A DNA stretch of 5,266 nt. Origin: an uncultured Odoribacter sp. (lineage in GTDB: Bacteria; Bacteroidota; Bacteroidia; Bacteroidales; Marinifilaceae). The DNA lies in NCBI GenBank assembly GCA_947039985.1, contig CAMRAP010000132.1, forward strand, positions 1 through 5,266. Direction: 5' to 3'. Numbering within the stretch: position 1 is the stretch's first letter; the number at the start of each line of letters is the position of its first letter. A program made the translations under genes and the position numbers. Shown here in pieces: positions 1-5,266 of this stretch. Under the pieces are notes generated by a model that saw only the letters and a program-made list of their open reading frames with translations, made no database searches and was not told the origin of the DNA.

Positions 1-550
1 TAAATATAGAGTTGTAAACTAATTGTTTAGCATCTGGCGAATAGGATGCGAATCCTCCATTTTTCAATGGAATATCAACAGCTTCGCCACCATCCAAAGA
101 AACCGTCATTAATTGACCTGTGAAATCATTGAAGGTGTATCTACGCGTACGAAATAAAATATTTTTACTGTCTGGTGTCCAGCCAATCACAATATTATTA
201 GGTCCCATTCTATCGCCTAAATCATCTCGTTTAAGGGTTGCAGTATAAGTTAGTCGCTTGGGCTCTCCTCCTGCTGAAGGGATAACAAATACTTCTGTAT
301 TTCCGTCGTATTGTCCGGTGAAAGCGATGTGTTTTCCATCTGGAGAGATACGAGGAAACATCTCATATCCAATGTGAGATGTTAGTTTTCTGGCTGCTCC
401 TCCCTTTGAATCTGTGGTATACAGATCTCCAGCATAAGAGAATACAATTTGATTTCCATTGATATGAGGAAAACGGAATAAGCGTGATTCTTCTGCCCAA
501 ACATTAGTGAACAGTAAGAAGCTGATAAAGTTAAGTATAAAACTTTTCAT
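1..550 (-). CDS. Tricorn-like S41 family peptidase, N-terminal part (cut by window edge)
   Basis: The first 183 codons of an exported protein are present, in one unbroken frame; the C-terminus lies beyond base 1. The ATG at 550 gives a clean signal peptide: Lys2, a hydrophobic core at about residues 4-16 and a likely cleavage site after Val-Trp-Ala19. The mature part opens with LFRFPHINGNQIVFSYAGDL, which resembles the start of the tricorn protease beta-propeller. It continues with PD40/TolB-like blades: RISPDGKHIAF near residue 67, an S-A-G-G-E-P-K-R-L-T strand near 92-101, GWTPDSKNILF near 123 and SYSPDAKQLVY near 169. Family members are usually about 1,000 residues or more, with two propellers, a PDZ domain and a C-terminal S41 serine peptidase core. 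They degrade peptides, and in Bacteroidota they are normally periplasmic. The catalytic domain is not in view, so a non-peptidase WD40-like/TolB-like protein remains possible. The nearest upstream gene, the recombinase, is on the same strand 116 bases away. Confidence 0.82.
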   Translation of the reverse strand, partial: MKSFILNFISFLLFTNVWAEESRLFRFPHINGNQIVFSYAGDLYTTDSKGGAARKLTSHIGYEMFPRISPDGKHIAFTGQYDGNTEVFVIPSAGGEPKRLTYTATLKRDDLGDRMGPNNIVIGWTPDSKNILFRTRRYTFNDFTGQLMTVSLDGGEAVDIPLKNGGFASYSPDAKQLVYNSIF

Positions 551-575
551 GATGTCATATTTTTGTGATTCGTCG

Positions 576-583
576 CAAAGTTA
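576..583 (-). promoter_or_regulatory. Candidate -7 element for the tricorn-like peptidase
   Basis: Read on the minus strand this is TAACTTTG, a full match to the Bacteroidota housekeeping -7 consensus TAnnTTTG, 25 bases before the peptidase ATG. No TTG lies at the usual 19-21 base distance upstream. The nearest TTG, in the 8-base palindrome GTTGCAAC at 591-598, is too close. The call rests on one half of the promoter and is therefore tentative. Confidence 0.4.
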
Positions 584-657
584 ATGCTTTGTTGCAACTT
601 TTAGCACGCTAGAGCAAAAAACTCACTGCTGATTTAAACACATATAAACACCTGAAG

Positions 658-670
658 ATAGGATACCTAT
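658..670. repeat. Short inverted repeat over the recombinase stop codon
   Basis: ATAGG and CCTAT form 5-base arms around a 3-base loop and span the TAG stop of the recombinase at 667-669. No T-run follows on the minus strand, so it does not look like an intrinsic terminator. Just beyond it, AAACAC occurs twice with a 10-base period (636-641 and 646-651). Both may be chance features of AT-rich spacer DNA. Confidence 0.3.
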
Positions 671-1338
671 AGTTCCTCTTGGGTAGATCTTTTTTGAACT
701 GAACGTGTATGGAAGATACGAACAGTCTCAGTGGCGACTTTGTAATGTTTGGCTATTTTTTGATAAGAGAAACCTTTTTTTCTCATCTTTTCTATCTCAC
801 TGGCGTAGCCTTTCAACTTACCTTCACGCGTCGTACCCTTGGGTCGTCCCAGTTGAATCCCTTGCAATTTACGTAGAGCTAGCGCTTCACGTGTGCGTTG
901 AGAGATCAACTTTCTTTCAATCTCAGCACATAAACCAAATGCAAAAGCCAAAACTTGACTATTAATAGAAGAATCAAATTTATACCCTTCCTTTATGCTG
1001 TGGATCGTAATTCCTTTTTCGATGGATTGATGAATAATATTCATGATATTCATCATTTTTCGACTAAGCCGTGAGACTTCAGTAATGATCAAAATATCTC
1101 CATTTTGGAGTTCTTCAAGTAATCCACCTAACTTTCTTTCATTTTCTTTCTTTGTCCCACTCACTGTTTCAGTACACCAATTAGAAACCTCTAATTCTTG
1201 CCGTCGACAAAAATTAATGATTTCATTTTGTTGATTTAAAAGTGTCTGTTTATCCGTACTTACTCTCAAATAAGCAGCAACTACAGGAATTCTGTTTTCT
1301 AAATCAATGTTTATTTTTTTGGGATTAGCTATCCTCAT
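667..1338 (-). CDS. Serine site-specific recombinase, Mpi DNA invertase type
   Basis: A small serine recombinase of the resolvase/invertase class, 223 residues from the ATG at 1338. The N-terminal catalytic domain begins at VVAAYLRVSTDKQ, with the nucleophile Ser27 and Arg25 in the R-V-S motif. It continues with the TEVSRLSRKM active-site segment (about 87-95) and the long helix with E-R-K-L-I-S-Q-R-T (141-149). After the GRPKG linker (164-168), a C-terminal helix-turn-helix (about 184-213) should bind DNA. The whole pattern, including GITIHSIKEGYKF and LAFAFGLCAEIERKLIS, resembles Bacteroides Mpi-family invertases, which flip promoter segments between inverted repeats. The frame stays open to a TTG at 1404, which would add 22 residues, but that TTG falls in a promoter-like box and family members usually start just before the catalytic motif. 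The gene appears intact and stands alone between tyrS and the peptidase gene. Whether it inverts, resolves or integrates DNA cannot be told from sequence alone. Confidence 0.9.
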   Translation of the reverse strand: MRIANPKKINIDLENRIPVVAAYLRVSTDKQTLLNQQNEIINFCRRQELEVSNWCTETVSGTKKENERKLGGLLEELQNGDILIITEVSRLSRKMMNIMNIIHQSIEKGITIHSIKEGYKFDSSINSQVLAFAFGLCAEIERKLISQRTREALALRKLQGIQLGRPKGTTREGKLKGYASEIEKMRKKGFSYQKIAKHYKVATETVRIFHTRSVQKRSTQEEL

Positions 1339-1375
1339 CGGCACAAAATGATATTTTTTTTTATCTTTAATTCGA

Positions 1376-1404
1376 CAATTATAGCAAAACTTAATCCTTA
1401 TCAA
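1376..1404 (-). promoter_or_regulatory. Candidate promoter of the recombinase gene
   Basis: On the minus strand TTGATA (1399-1404) and TATAATTG (1376-1383) are separated by 15 bases. The second box contains a perfect TATAAT and also matches seven of eight positions of the Bacteroidota TAnnTTTG element. The TTG-to-TA distance of 18 bases is close to the usual 19-21. Transcription from here would begin roughly 30-35 bases before the ATG at 1338 and would exclude the alternative TTG start at 1404. Sequence match only. Confidence 0.4.
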
Positions 1405-1454
1405 AACTTTAATTTGAAATATATGTCACTTATTTAGAGCGTATAGGTTATTTT

Positions 1455-1516
1455 TTTTCAAAAGAAAACAATTCATTTGAAATGAAAAAATATATTGAAT
1501 TGGCACACAACCAATT
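1455..1516. repeat. Cluster of three short inverted repeats upstream of the recombinase
   Basis: Three dyads lie within 62 bases. The first is TTTTC/GAAAA with a 4-base loop (1455-1468). The second is TTCATT/AATGAA with a 3-base loop (1472-1486). The third is AATTGG/CCAATT with a 7-base loop (1498-1516). In addition, CAATTCA (1469-1475) is complementary to TGAATTG (1496-1502), and this pairing would break both the second and third hairpins. The arms are short and AT-rich, so chance is a serious alternative. Confidence 0.35.
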
Positions 1517-1578
1517 AAACATAATAATATACGGTATGTAAAACAGATTTAAATATCTAGAAAGTTTGTTTCTTTATG

Positions 1579-1598
1579 TTGCTCACAATTTGAGACAA
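1579..1598. repeat. Imperfect 20-base palindrome
   Basis: TTGCTCA (1579-1585) and TGAG-A-CAA (1591-1598) form seven matched pairs around a 5-base CAATT centre, with one bulged A. The size and imperfect symmetry would suit a dimeric regulator or one half of a serine-recombinase crossover site. No second copy, direct or inverted, was found by eye elsewhere in the window. Confidence 0.25.
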
Positions 1599-1708
1599 TC
1601 CTATTTAGCATAATAATTCCCCACTTGATAAGTGTGTATTCCTATGAAAAACTAATCTTTAGAATGAACGGATGATTTTGAGAAGAAAATTCCAAGATGT
1701 GATCCTGG

Positions 1709-1759
1709 CAAAAAAAAATTCTAAGCTCCCATAAAAAACAAGAAAAGGAACTTAGAATT
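1709..1759 (-). terminator. Rho-independent terminator of tyrS
   Basis: In the minus-strand transcript, AATTCTAAG (1751-1759) pairs perfectly with CTTAGAATT (1717-1725). After one mismatch the stem extends by three more pairs (TCC with GGA), leaving a 17-base loop. The descending arm runs straight into a T-run, seen as A at 1711-1718 on the plus strand. It begins 9 bases after the tyrS stop codon and should insulate the recombinase from tyrS transcription. Confidence 0.85.
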
Positions 1760-1768
1760 AATTGATGA

Positions 1769-3061
1769 CTACTTCACACTAACAAGGAAGTAGTTCTTTT
1801 TACCACTTTGGGCTAAGATGTATTTATCAGCGATCAGTAGGCTTTCTGTTACCATGAACTCTTCACCACTCACTTTGTCTTTATTCAGACTAATACCATT
1901 TGCTTTTAAGGCTCTACGAGCTTCGCTTTTAGAAGGCATTATTGCTGTGTTTTCAGCTAGAAAATCTACAATAGGAATACCTGCTTTTAAATCGGATGCA
2001 GTAATTTCAAATTGTGGGACTCCTTCAAAAACAGCTAAAAAAGTATCTTCATCAATTTTACGTAAAGACTCAGAGGTTGCTCTACCAAATAGAATTTGTG
2101 AAGCCTCTAAAGCAGAGTGATATGCCTCTTCGCCGTGAATTAAGCAAGTAATCTCTTTAGCTAAAACTCTCTGCAACTCACGTAAATGAGGTGCTTTTGC
2201 ATGCTCTTCAATCAAAGCATCAATTTCAGCAGGAGGTAAAATGGTAAAAATCTTTATATGTTTAGCCGCATCAGCATCTGTAGCGTTCAACCAAAATTGG
2301 TAGAACTTATAAGGAGAGGTACGCTTAGGATCTAACCAGATATTACCCGATTCTGTTTTACCAAATTTATTTCCATCGCTTTTGGTCATCAATGGCCAAG
2401 TCAAACCAAAAGCATCCAAACCCTCAACACGGCGAATCAACTCTCCTCCAGTTGTGATATTTCCCCACTGATCCGAACCACCCATCTGTACCATACAGTT
2501 GTGGTTTTTTCTCAAATAAAGAAAATCATAGCCTTGAACCAGCTGGTATGTAAATTCAGTAAATGACATTCCATCTGCAAACTCCCCGTTTAAACGGCGC
2601 TTCACCGAATCCTTCGCCATCATATAATTAACTGAAATATGCTTACCAATATCACGAATGAACTCCAAGAAAGAAAAATTCTTCATCCAATCATAATTAT
2701 TGAGCATGATAGCAGCAGTAGGAGCTGTTGAATTAAAGTCAATAAATCGTGACAACTGCGCATTTATACCATCCATGTTTTTTTGGATAGACTCTTCATT
2801 TAATAAATTTCTCTCCTGTGACTTTCCACTAGGGTCACCTATCATACCTGTTGCACCACCTATAATAAAGATTGGTTTATGACCAGCCATCTGAAAATGT
2901 TTCATCATCATGACTGAAACTAAGTGTCCCACGTGCAATGAATCGGCAGTAGGATCAATACCTACATAAGCTGTTGTCTGCCCCTTTGCTAATATTTCTT
3001 CTGTTCCTTGCATGATGTTGTGAATCATGCCTCTCCATTTCAATTCTTCAATAAAATTCAT
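1769..3061 (-). CDS. tyrS: Tyrosyl-tRNA synthetase (tyrosine--tRNA ligase)
   Basis: A cytoplasmic class I aminoacyl-tRNA synthetase that charges tRNA-Tyr with tyrosine using ATP. The protein is 430 residues, normal for the bacterial TyrRS family. Visible landmarks in order: YVGIDPTADSLHVGHL at 32-47, where HVGH (43-46) is the HIGH signature; GGATGMIGDPSGKS at 68-81; MAKDSVKRRL near 148-157; the tyrosine-binding TYQLVQGYDF segment at 171-180; GGSDQWGNITTGGELIRR at 194-211; and the second ATP motif KFGKT (232-236), the TyrRS form of KMSKS. An S4-like tRNA-binding domain covers roughly 363-428. The frame is intact and all key motifs are present. The start is the ATG at 3061, behind an A-rich leader without a Shine-Dalgarno sequence. 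The gene lies 138 bases downstream of cvpA on the same strand and ends in a strong intrinsic terminator. Confidence 0.97.
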   Translation of the reverse strand: MNFIEELKWRGMIHNIMQGTEEILAKGQTTAYVGIDPTADSLHVGHLVSVMMMKHFQMAGHKPIFIIGGATGMIGDPSGKSQERNLLNEESIQKNMDGINAQLSRFIDFNSTAPTAAIMLNNYDWMKNFSFLEFIRDIGKHISVNYMMAKDSVKRRLNGEFADGMSFTEFTYQLVQGYDFLYLRKNHNCMVQMGGSDQWGNITTGGELIRRVEGLDAFGLTWPLMTKSDGNKFGKTESGNIWLDPKRTSPYKFYQFWLNATDADAAKHIKIFTILPPAEIDALIEEHAKAPHLRELQRVLAKEITCLIHGEEAYHSALEASQILFGRATSESLRKIDEDTFLAVFEGVPQFEITASDLKAGIPIVDFLAENTAIMPSKSEARRALKANGISLNKDKVSGEEFMVTESLLIADKYILAQSGKKNYFLVSVK

Positions 3062-3088
3062 ATCTATCTGATTTATTTTTTCTGTTTT

Positions 3089-3181
3089 TTAATATACTAT
3101 ATCTATTTCGTCTGCAAGCACCCCAAAGGTGCCTAGATAAGTATACCCTACCCTCACGTTTTCATTTAACTTCATCTTCAT
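3089..3181 (-). CDS. Possible 30-residue small ORF in the cvpA-tyrS gap
   Basis: An ATG at 3181, or a second in-frame ATG at 3175, opens a frame of 30 (or 28) residues ending in TAA at 3089, 27 bases before the tyrS ATG. Read from the second ATG, the peptide begins MKLNENVRVGYTYLGTFGVL and ends ADEIDIVY. It is less lysine/asparagine-rich than random AT-rich reading frames tend to be, but no family is recognised. The start region is a tandem repeat of a six-base unit (CTTCAT on the plus strand, about 3170-3184). A 5-base-pair GCACC/GGTGC hairpin (3118-3132) lies inside it. It could be a small protein, a translated leader of tyrS, a gene remnant or chance. Reported because of its position and composition; support is weak. 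Confidence 0.2.
   Translation of the reverse strand: MKMKLNENVRVGYTYLGTFGVLADEIDIVY
3118..3132. repeat. Short GC-rich hairpin upstream of tyrS
   Basis: GCACC and GGTGC form a 5-base-pair stem around a CCAAA loop, the most GC-rich spot in an AT-rich gap. No T-run follows, so it is unlikely to terminate cvpA transcripts. Its minus strand also contains CACCTTTG (3124-3131), which matches seven of eight positions of the Bacteroidota -7 box, so a tyrS promoter overlapping the hairpin is possible. Confidence 0.3.
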
Positions 3182-3199
3182 CTTCAGTATATTATTCGA

Positions 3200-3679
3200 C
3201 TAAGATCGAATGTAATTATATATTTTTTCTGCAAAACCAAGAAAGGGTCTATATAAGTGACTCTCATTTTGAGTTTCTACGCTAAGAAATTGAAATTTAC
3301 TATTCAAAGCATCAACAATCAGAAGCAATACACCAACAATTATAAAATACTTTGCTATGCCCAAAACTGTCCCTAATAATTTATTAAGCAATCCAAAAGA
3401 CAATACGTCTATAAATTTGGTGAGTATTTTTCCCAAAATATAAACAGCAACAATCACGACTATGAACGTAATGGCTAAGGCAATATAGGAGATATATTTA
3501 GTCGAAAGATCGAAAAAATCCTTCAATAAATCTTCTGTATAATACGAGTATTTAATTGCTGCATATACGCCTAGAAACAAGCCTACCAAGGTCGCTATTT
3601 CAATGATCAAACCTTCTCTAAAACCCTTGTAAGCTCCATAAAGCAAAAAGAGTAACAGAATAATATCTATGTAATTCAT
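3200..3679 (-). CDS. CvpA family inner-membrane protein
   Basis: A 159-residue hydrophobic protein with four predicted membrane segments at about 3-20, 24-43, 62-86 and 104-124. The opening MNYIDIILLLFLLYGAYKGF followed by REGLI is typical of CvpA-family proteins: a short first helix, then a G-x-x-x-G-x-x-x-G-type motif entering the second helix. The remainder, with LGKILTKFIDVLSFGLLNKLLGTVLG at 82-107, also fits. The family is named after an E. coli protein needed for colicin V production; its biochemical role is still unclear, and an envelope role is usually assumed. The length matches the family and the frame is intact. The ATG at 3679 lies 24 bases behind a good -7 box. It is followed on the same strand by tyrS after 138 bases with no obvious terminator between, so read-through into tyrS is plausible. 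It is divergent from aspS. Confidence 0.88.
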   Translation of the reverse strand: MNYIDIILLLFLLYGAYKGFREGLIIEIATLVGLFLGVYAAIKYSYYTEDLLKDFFDLSTKYISYIALAITFIVVIVAVYILGKILTKFIDVLSFGLLNKLLGTVLGIAKYFIIVGVLLLIVDALNSKFQFLSVETQNESHLYRPFLGFAEKIYNYIRS

Positions 3680-3702
3680 CTGTGCTTTTATTTAAATTGC
3701 CA

Positions 3703-3710
3703 CAAAGATA
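3703..3710 (-). promoter_or_regulatory. -7 element of the cvpA promoter
   Basis: The minus strand reads TATCTTTG, a complete match to the Bacteroidota TAnnTTTG box, 24 bases before the cvpA ATG. No clear TTG at about -33 was found. It lies in the divergent region shared with aspS and may also serve tyrS by read-through. Confidence 0.55.
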
Positions 3711-3776
3711 CAAATTAGTTATTGGACTTTCTTATCATTTTTCTCTTCAATTCTCAATAGTTTAATAAATTCTTAG

Positions 3777-3784
3777 TATTTTTG
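3777..3784 (+). promoter_or_regulatory. -7 element of the aspS promoter
   Basis: TATTTTTG matches TAnnTTTG fully and lies 33 bases before the aspS ATG, which predicts a leader of roughly 25-30 bases. The upstream region has no clear TTG at the expected spacing. It faces away from the cvpA -7 box, with 66 bases between the two boxes. Confidence 0.5.
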
Positions 3785-3817
3785 CTAATTGGTAGAGATT
3801 TTTAAAAATAGAATATA

Positions 3818-5266
3818 ATGTTTAGAACACACACTTGTGGAGAGCTAAGGCTTGAAAATATAGATGAGAATGTATGCCTAAGTGGCTGGGTACAAAAGAT
3901 AAGAAATCTTGGAGCAATGACCTTTATTGATCTTCGAGATAGATATGGTATAACACAATTAGTTCTAGAAGAATCGGCTTCGGCTGAAATAAAAGCAGTT
4001 GTTGATGAGTTGGGACGTGAATTTGTGGTACAAATCAATGGTAAGGTAGTTGAAAGAGCCAGTAAAAATAGTAAAATAGCTACTGGTGATATTGAAATCA
4101 TTATCGCAAATGTAACTATTTTAAGCCGCTCGGAAGTTCCGCCTTTCACCATAGAGGAGAATTCAGACGGTGGTGACGAAATCCGTATGAAATATCGTTA
4201 TTTGGATTTACGTCGTCAAGTGGTGCGTAAAAATCTAGAGTTACGTCACAAGATGGCACATTTGATCCGCAACTATCTGGATGGAGGAAATTTCATGGAA
4301 GTGGAAACTCCTGTATTGATTAAGAGTACACCAGAGGGAGCACGTGATTTTGTTGTTCCTTCCAGAATGAATCAAGGACAATTTTATGCCTTACCACAAA
4401 GTCCACAAACATTTAAGCAGTTGTTGATGGTTGCTGGATTTGATCGCTATTATCAAATTGTAAAATGTTTTAGAGATGAAGATTTGCGTGCCGATCGTCA
4501 ACCAGAATTCACTCAGATAGACTGTGAAATGTCGTTCGTAGATAGAGATGACGTATTGGGTATCTTTGAAGGTCTAATCTGTCACCTTTTTAAGGAATTA
4601 CGAGGCATTGATATTCCAGCTTTACCACGAATGACTTGGCAGGATGCCATGGAACAGTATGGAAATGACAAGCCAGATATCCGTTTTGATATGAAATTTG
4701 TTGATTTGACAAAGCAAGCTCAAAGCAAGGATTTTCCTGTGTTTAATTCAGCAGAATATATAGGTGCGATCTGTGCATCAGACTGTGCATCCTACACTCG
4801 TAAGCAGTTGGACGAATTGACTGAATTTGTAAAGCGTCCTCAGATTGGAGCAAAAGGATTGGTTTACCTTCGATATAATGCCGACGGAACTTTAAAATCA
4901 TCGGTGGATAAATTCTATTCAGAAGATGACCTTAAACTATGGGCTGAAGCTTGTCAAGCTAAACCAGGTGATCTTATTTTACTCCTTTGTGGTGATAAAA
5001 AACAAACGCTTCCTCAATTATCTGAGCTTCGTCTAGAAATGGGTAGTCGATTGGGGTTACGTCCCAAAGATGTATTTAAACCATTGTGGATTGTGGATTT
5101 CCCTCTATTGGAGTGGGATGAAGATTCAAAACGCTTTTATGCTATGCACCACCCATTTACAGCTCCACATGCAAATGATGTTCACTTGATGGAAACCGAT
5201 CCAGGATCTGTTCGTGCAAATGCTTATGATGTTATTTGTAATGGAACGGAGCTTGGTGGTGGATCT
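3818..5266 (+). CDS. aspS: Aspartyl-tRNA synthetase (aspartate--tRNA ligase), C-terminus cut by window edge
   Basis: A cytoplasmic class II aminoacyl-tRNA synthetase that charges tRNA-Asp. 483 codons are present of the roughly 580-600 typical of bacterial AspRS. Residues 1-105 are the OB-fold anticodon-binding domain (MFRTHTCGELRLENIDENVC, then LSGWVQKIRNLGAMTFIDLRD). KYRYLDLRR (125-133) follows. Motif 1 surrounds FMEVETPVLIKSTPEGARDF (159-178). ALPQSPQTFKQLLM (191-204) precedes motif 2, CFRDEDLRADRQPEFTQID (217-235), whose arginines contact ATP. The bacterial GAD insertion covers about 290-410, and AMHHPFTAP (442-450) lies in the active site. The window ends in ELGGGS, just inside the segment leading to motif 3, so the class II motif 3 arginine is not visible. 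Leu31 occupies the position where non-discriminating AspRS often has His, which suggests (inference) an enzyme specific for tRNA-Asp. The ATG at 3818 follows an A-rich leader and matches the family's N-terminus. Confidence 0.97.
   Translation, partial: MFRTHTCGELRLENIDENVCLSGWVQKIRNLGAMTFIDLRDRYGITQLVLEESASAEIKAVVDELGREFVVQINGKVVERASKNSKIATGDIEIIIANVTILSRSEVPPFTIEENSDGGDEIRMKYRYLDLRRQVVRKNLELRHKMAHLIRNYLDGGNFMEVETPVLIKSTPEGARDFVVPSRMNQGQFYALPQSPQTFKQLLMVAGFDRYYQIVKCFRDEDLRADRQPEFTQIDCEMSFVDRDDVLGIFEGLICHLFKELRGIDIPALPRMTWQDAMEQYGNDKPDIRFDMKFVDLTKQAQSKDFPVFNSAEYIGAICASDCASYTRKQLDELTEFVKRPQIGAKGLVYLRYNADGTLKSSVDKFYSEDDLKLWAEACQAKPGDLILLLCGDKKQTLPQLSELRLEMGSRLGLRPKDVFKPLWIVDFPLLEWDEDSKRFYAMHHPFTAPHANDVHLMETDPGSVRANAYDVICNGTELGGGS

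Larger units (their letters stand above)
1405..1710. other. AT-rich gene-free region between recombinase and tyrS
   Basis: No coding region is supported here on either strand. The longest ATG-started frames noticed are about 20 codons, one on each strand (1549-1611 minus, 1672-1734 plus). The stretch holds several short dyads: TTTTC/GAAAA (1455-1468), TTCATT/AATGAA (1472-1486), AATTGG/CCAATT (1498-1516), a 20-base imperfect palindrome (1579-1598) and CACTT/AAGTG (1622-1634). No tRNA, CRISPR or transposase remnant was seen. It could hold a recombinase target or be neutral DNA left from an insertion. Confidence 0.5.

Noticed and set aside
705..1234. Plus-strand open frames at 705-965 and 1043-1234
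   Set aside because: Both are antisense to the recombinase, whose catalytic and DNA-binding motifs are clear in the other strand.
1549..1611. A 20-codon minus-strand frame (MLNRIVSNCEQHKETNFLDI) in the recombinase-tyrS gap
   Set aside because: It is short, has no recognisable family or promoter, and is within what chance gives in this much spacer DNA.
1427..1634. CACTTAT (1427-1433) and its complement ATAAGTG (1628-1634) as ends of an invertible segment
   Set aside because: Seven-base matches about 200 bases apart are expected by chance in AT-rich DNA, and the flanking bases do not extend the match.
1672..1734. A 20-codon plus-strand frame
   Set aside because: It overlaps the tyrS terminator stem, which explains that sequence, and has no other support.
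1818..2882. Plus-strand open frames at 1818-2120 and 2700-2882
   Set aside because: Both are antisense to tyrS, which has all family motifs, and their translations look like low-information complements.
3802..4152. A 116-codon open frame on the minus strand
   Set aside because: It lies antisense to the well-supported 5' end of aspS and its translation shows no domain; it is a shadow of that gene.
1..5266. CRISPR array, tRNA or rRNA genes, transposase or insertion-sequence ends
   Set aside because: None was seen on either strand: no regularly spaced repeats, cloverleaf-like stretches or transposase coding sequence.

Overview
The window looks like chromosomal DNA of an AT-rich Bacteroidota bacterium, probably Bacteroidales-like. 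Four things point that way. Sequences matching the Bacteroidota -7 element TAnnTTTG lie in front of several genes. Start codons lack Shine-Dalgarno sequences and sit behind A-rich leaders. The serine recombinase resembles the Bacteroides Mpi invertase family. There is also a secreted tricorn-type S41 peptidase homologue. The genus cannot be fixed from the sequence alone.

Layout: bases 1-550 (minus) hold the N-terminal 183 codons of a tricorn-like S41 peptidase with a signal peptide; the rest lies beyond the left edge. Bases 667-1338 (minus) encode a small serine site-specific recombinase of the Mpi invertase type. About 430 AT-rich bases without a convincing gene follow, containing a recombinase promoter candidate, several short inverted repeats and the tyrS terminator. 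Bases 1769-3061 (minus) are a complete tyrS (tyrosyl-tRNA synthetase), and 3200-3679 (minus) a CvpA-family membrane protein. The 138-base gap between these two contains a 30-codon ORF of unknown status. A 138-base divergent intergenic region at 3680-3817 carries opposed -7 boxes. From 3818 (plus) runs aspS (aspartyl-tRNA synthetase), cut off at the right edge just inside motif 3.

How the genes relate: tyrS and aspS are core translation genes, and cvpA is a common housekeeping membrane gene that may share transcripts with tyrS. The recombinase is the only accessory gene. It sits alone between tyrS and the peptidase, with no transposase, cargo or clear attachment sites beside it, so it is either a resident DNA invertase acting on sites elsewhere or the remnant of a small insertion. 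No convincing new multi-gene system is visible. The points most worth checking are the recombinase's missing target site, the structured DNA upstream of it, and the small ORF in front of tyrS.
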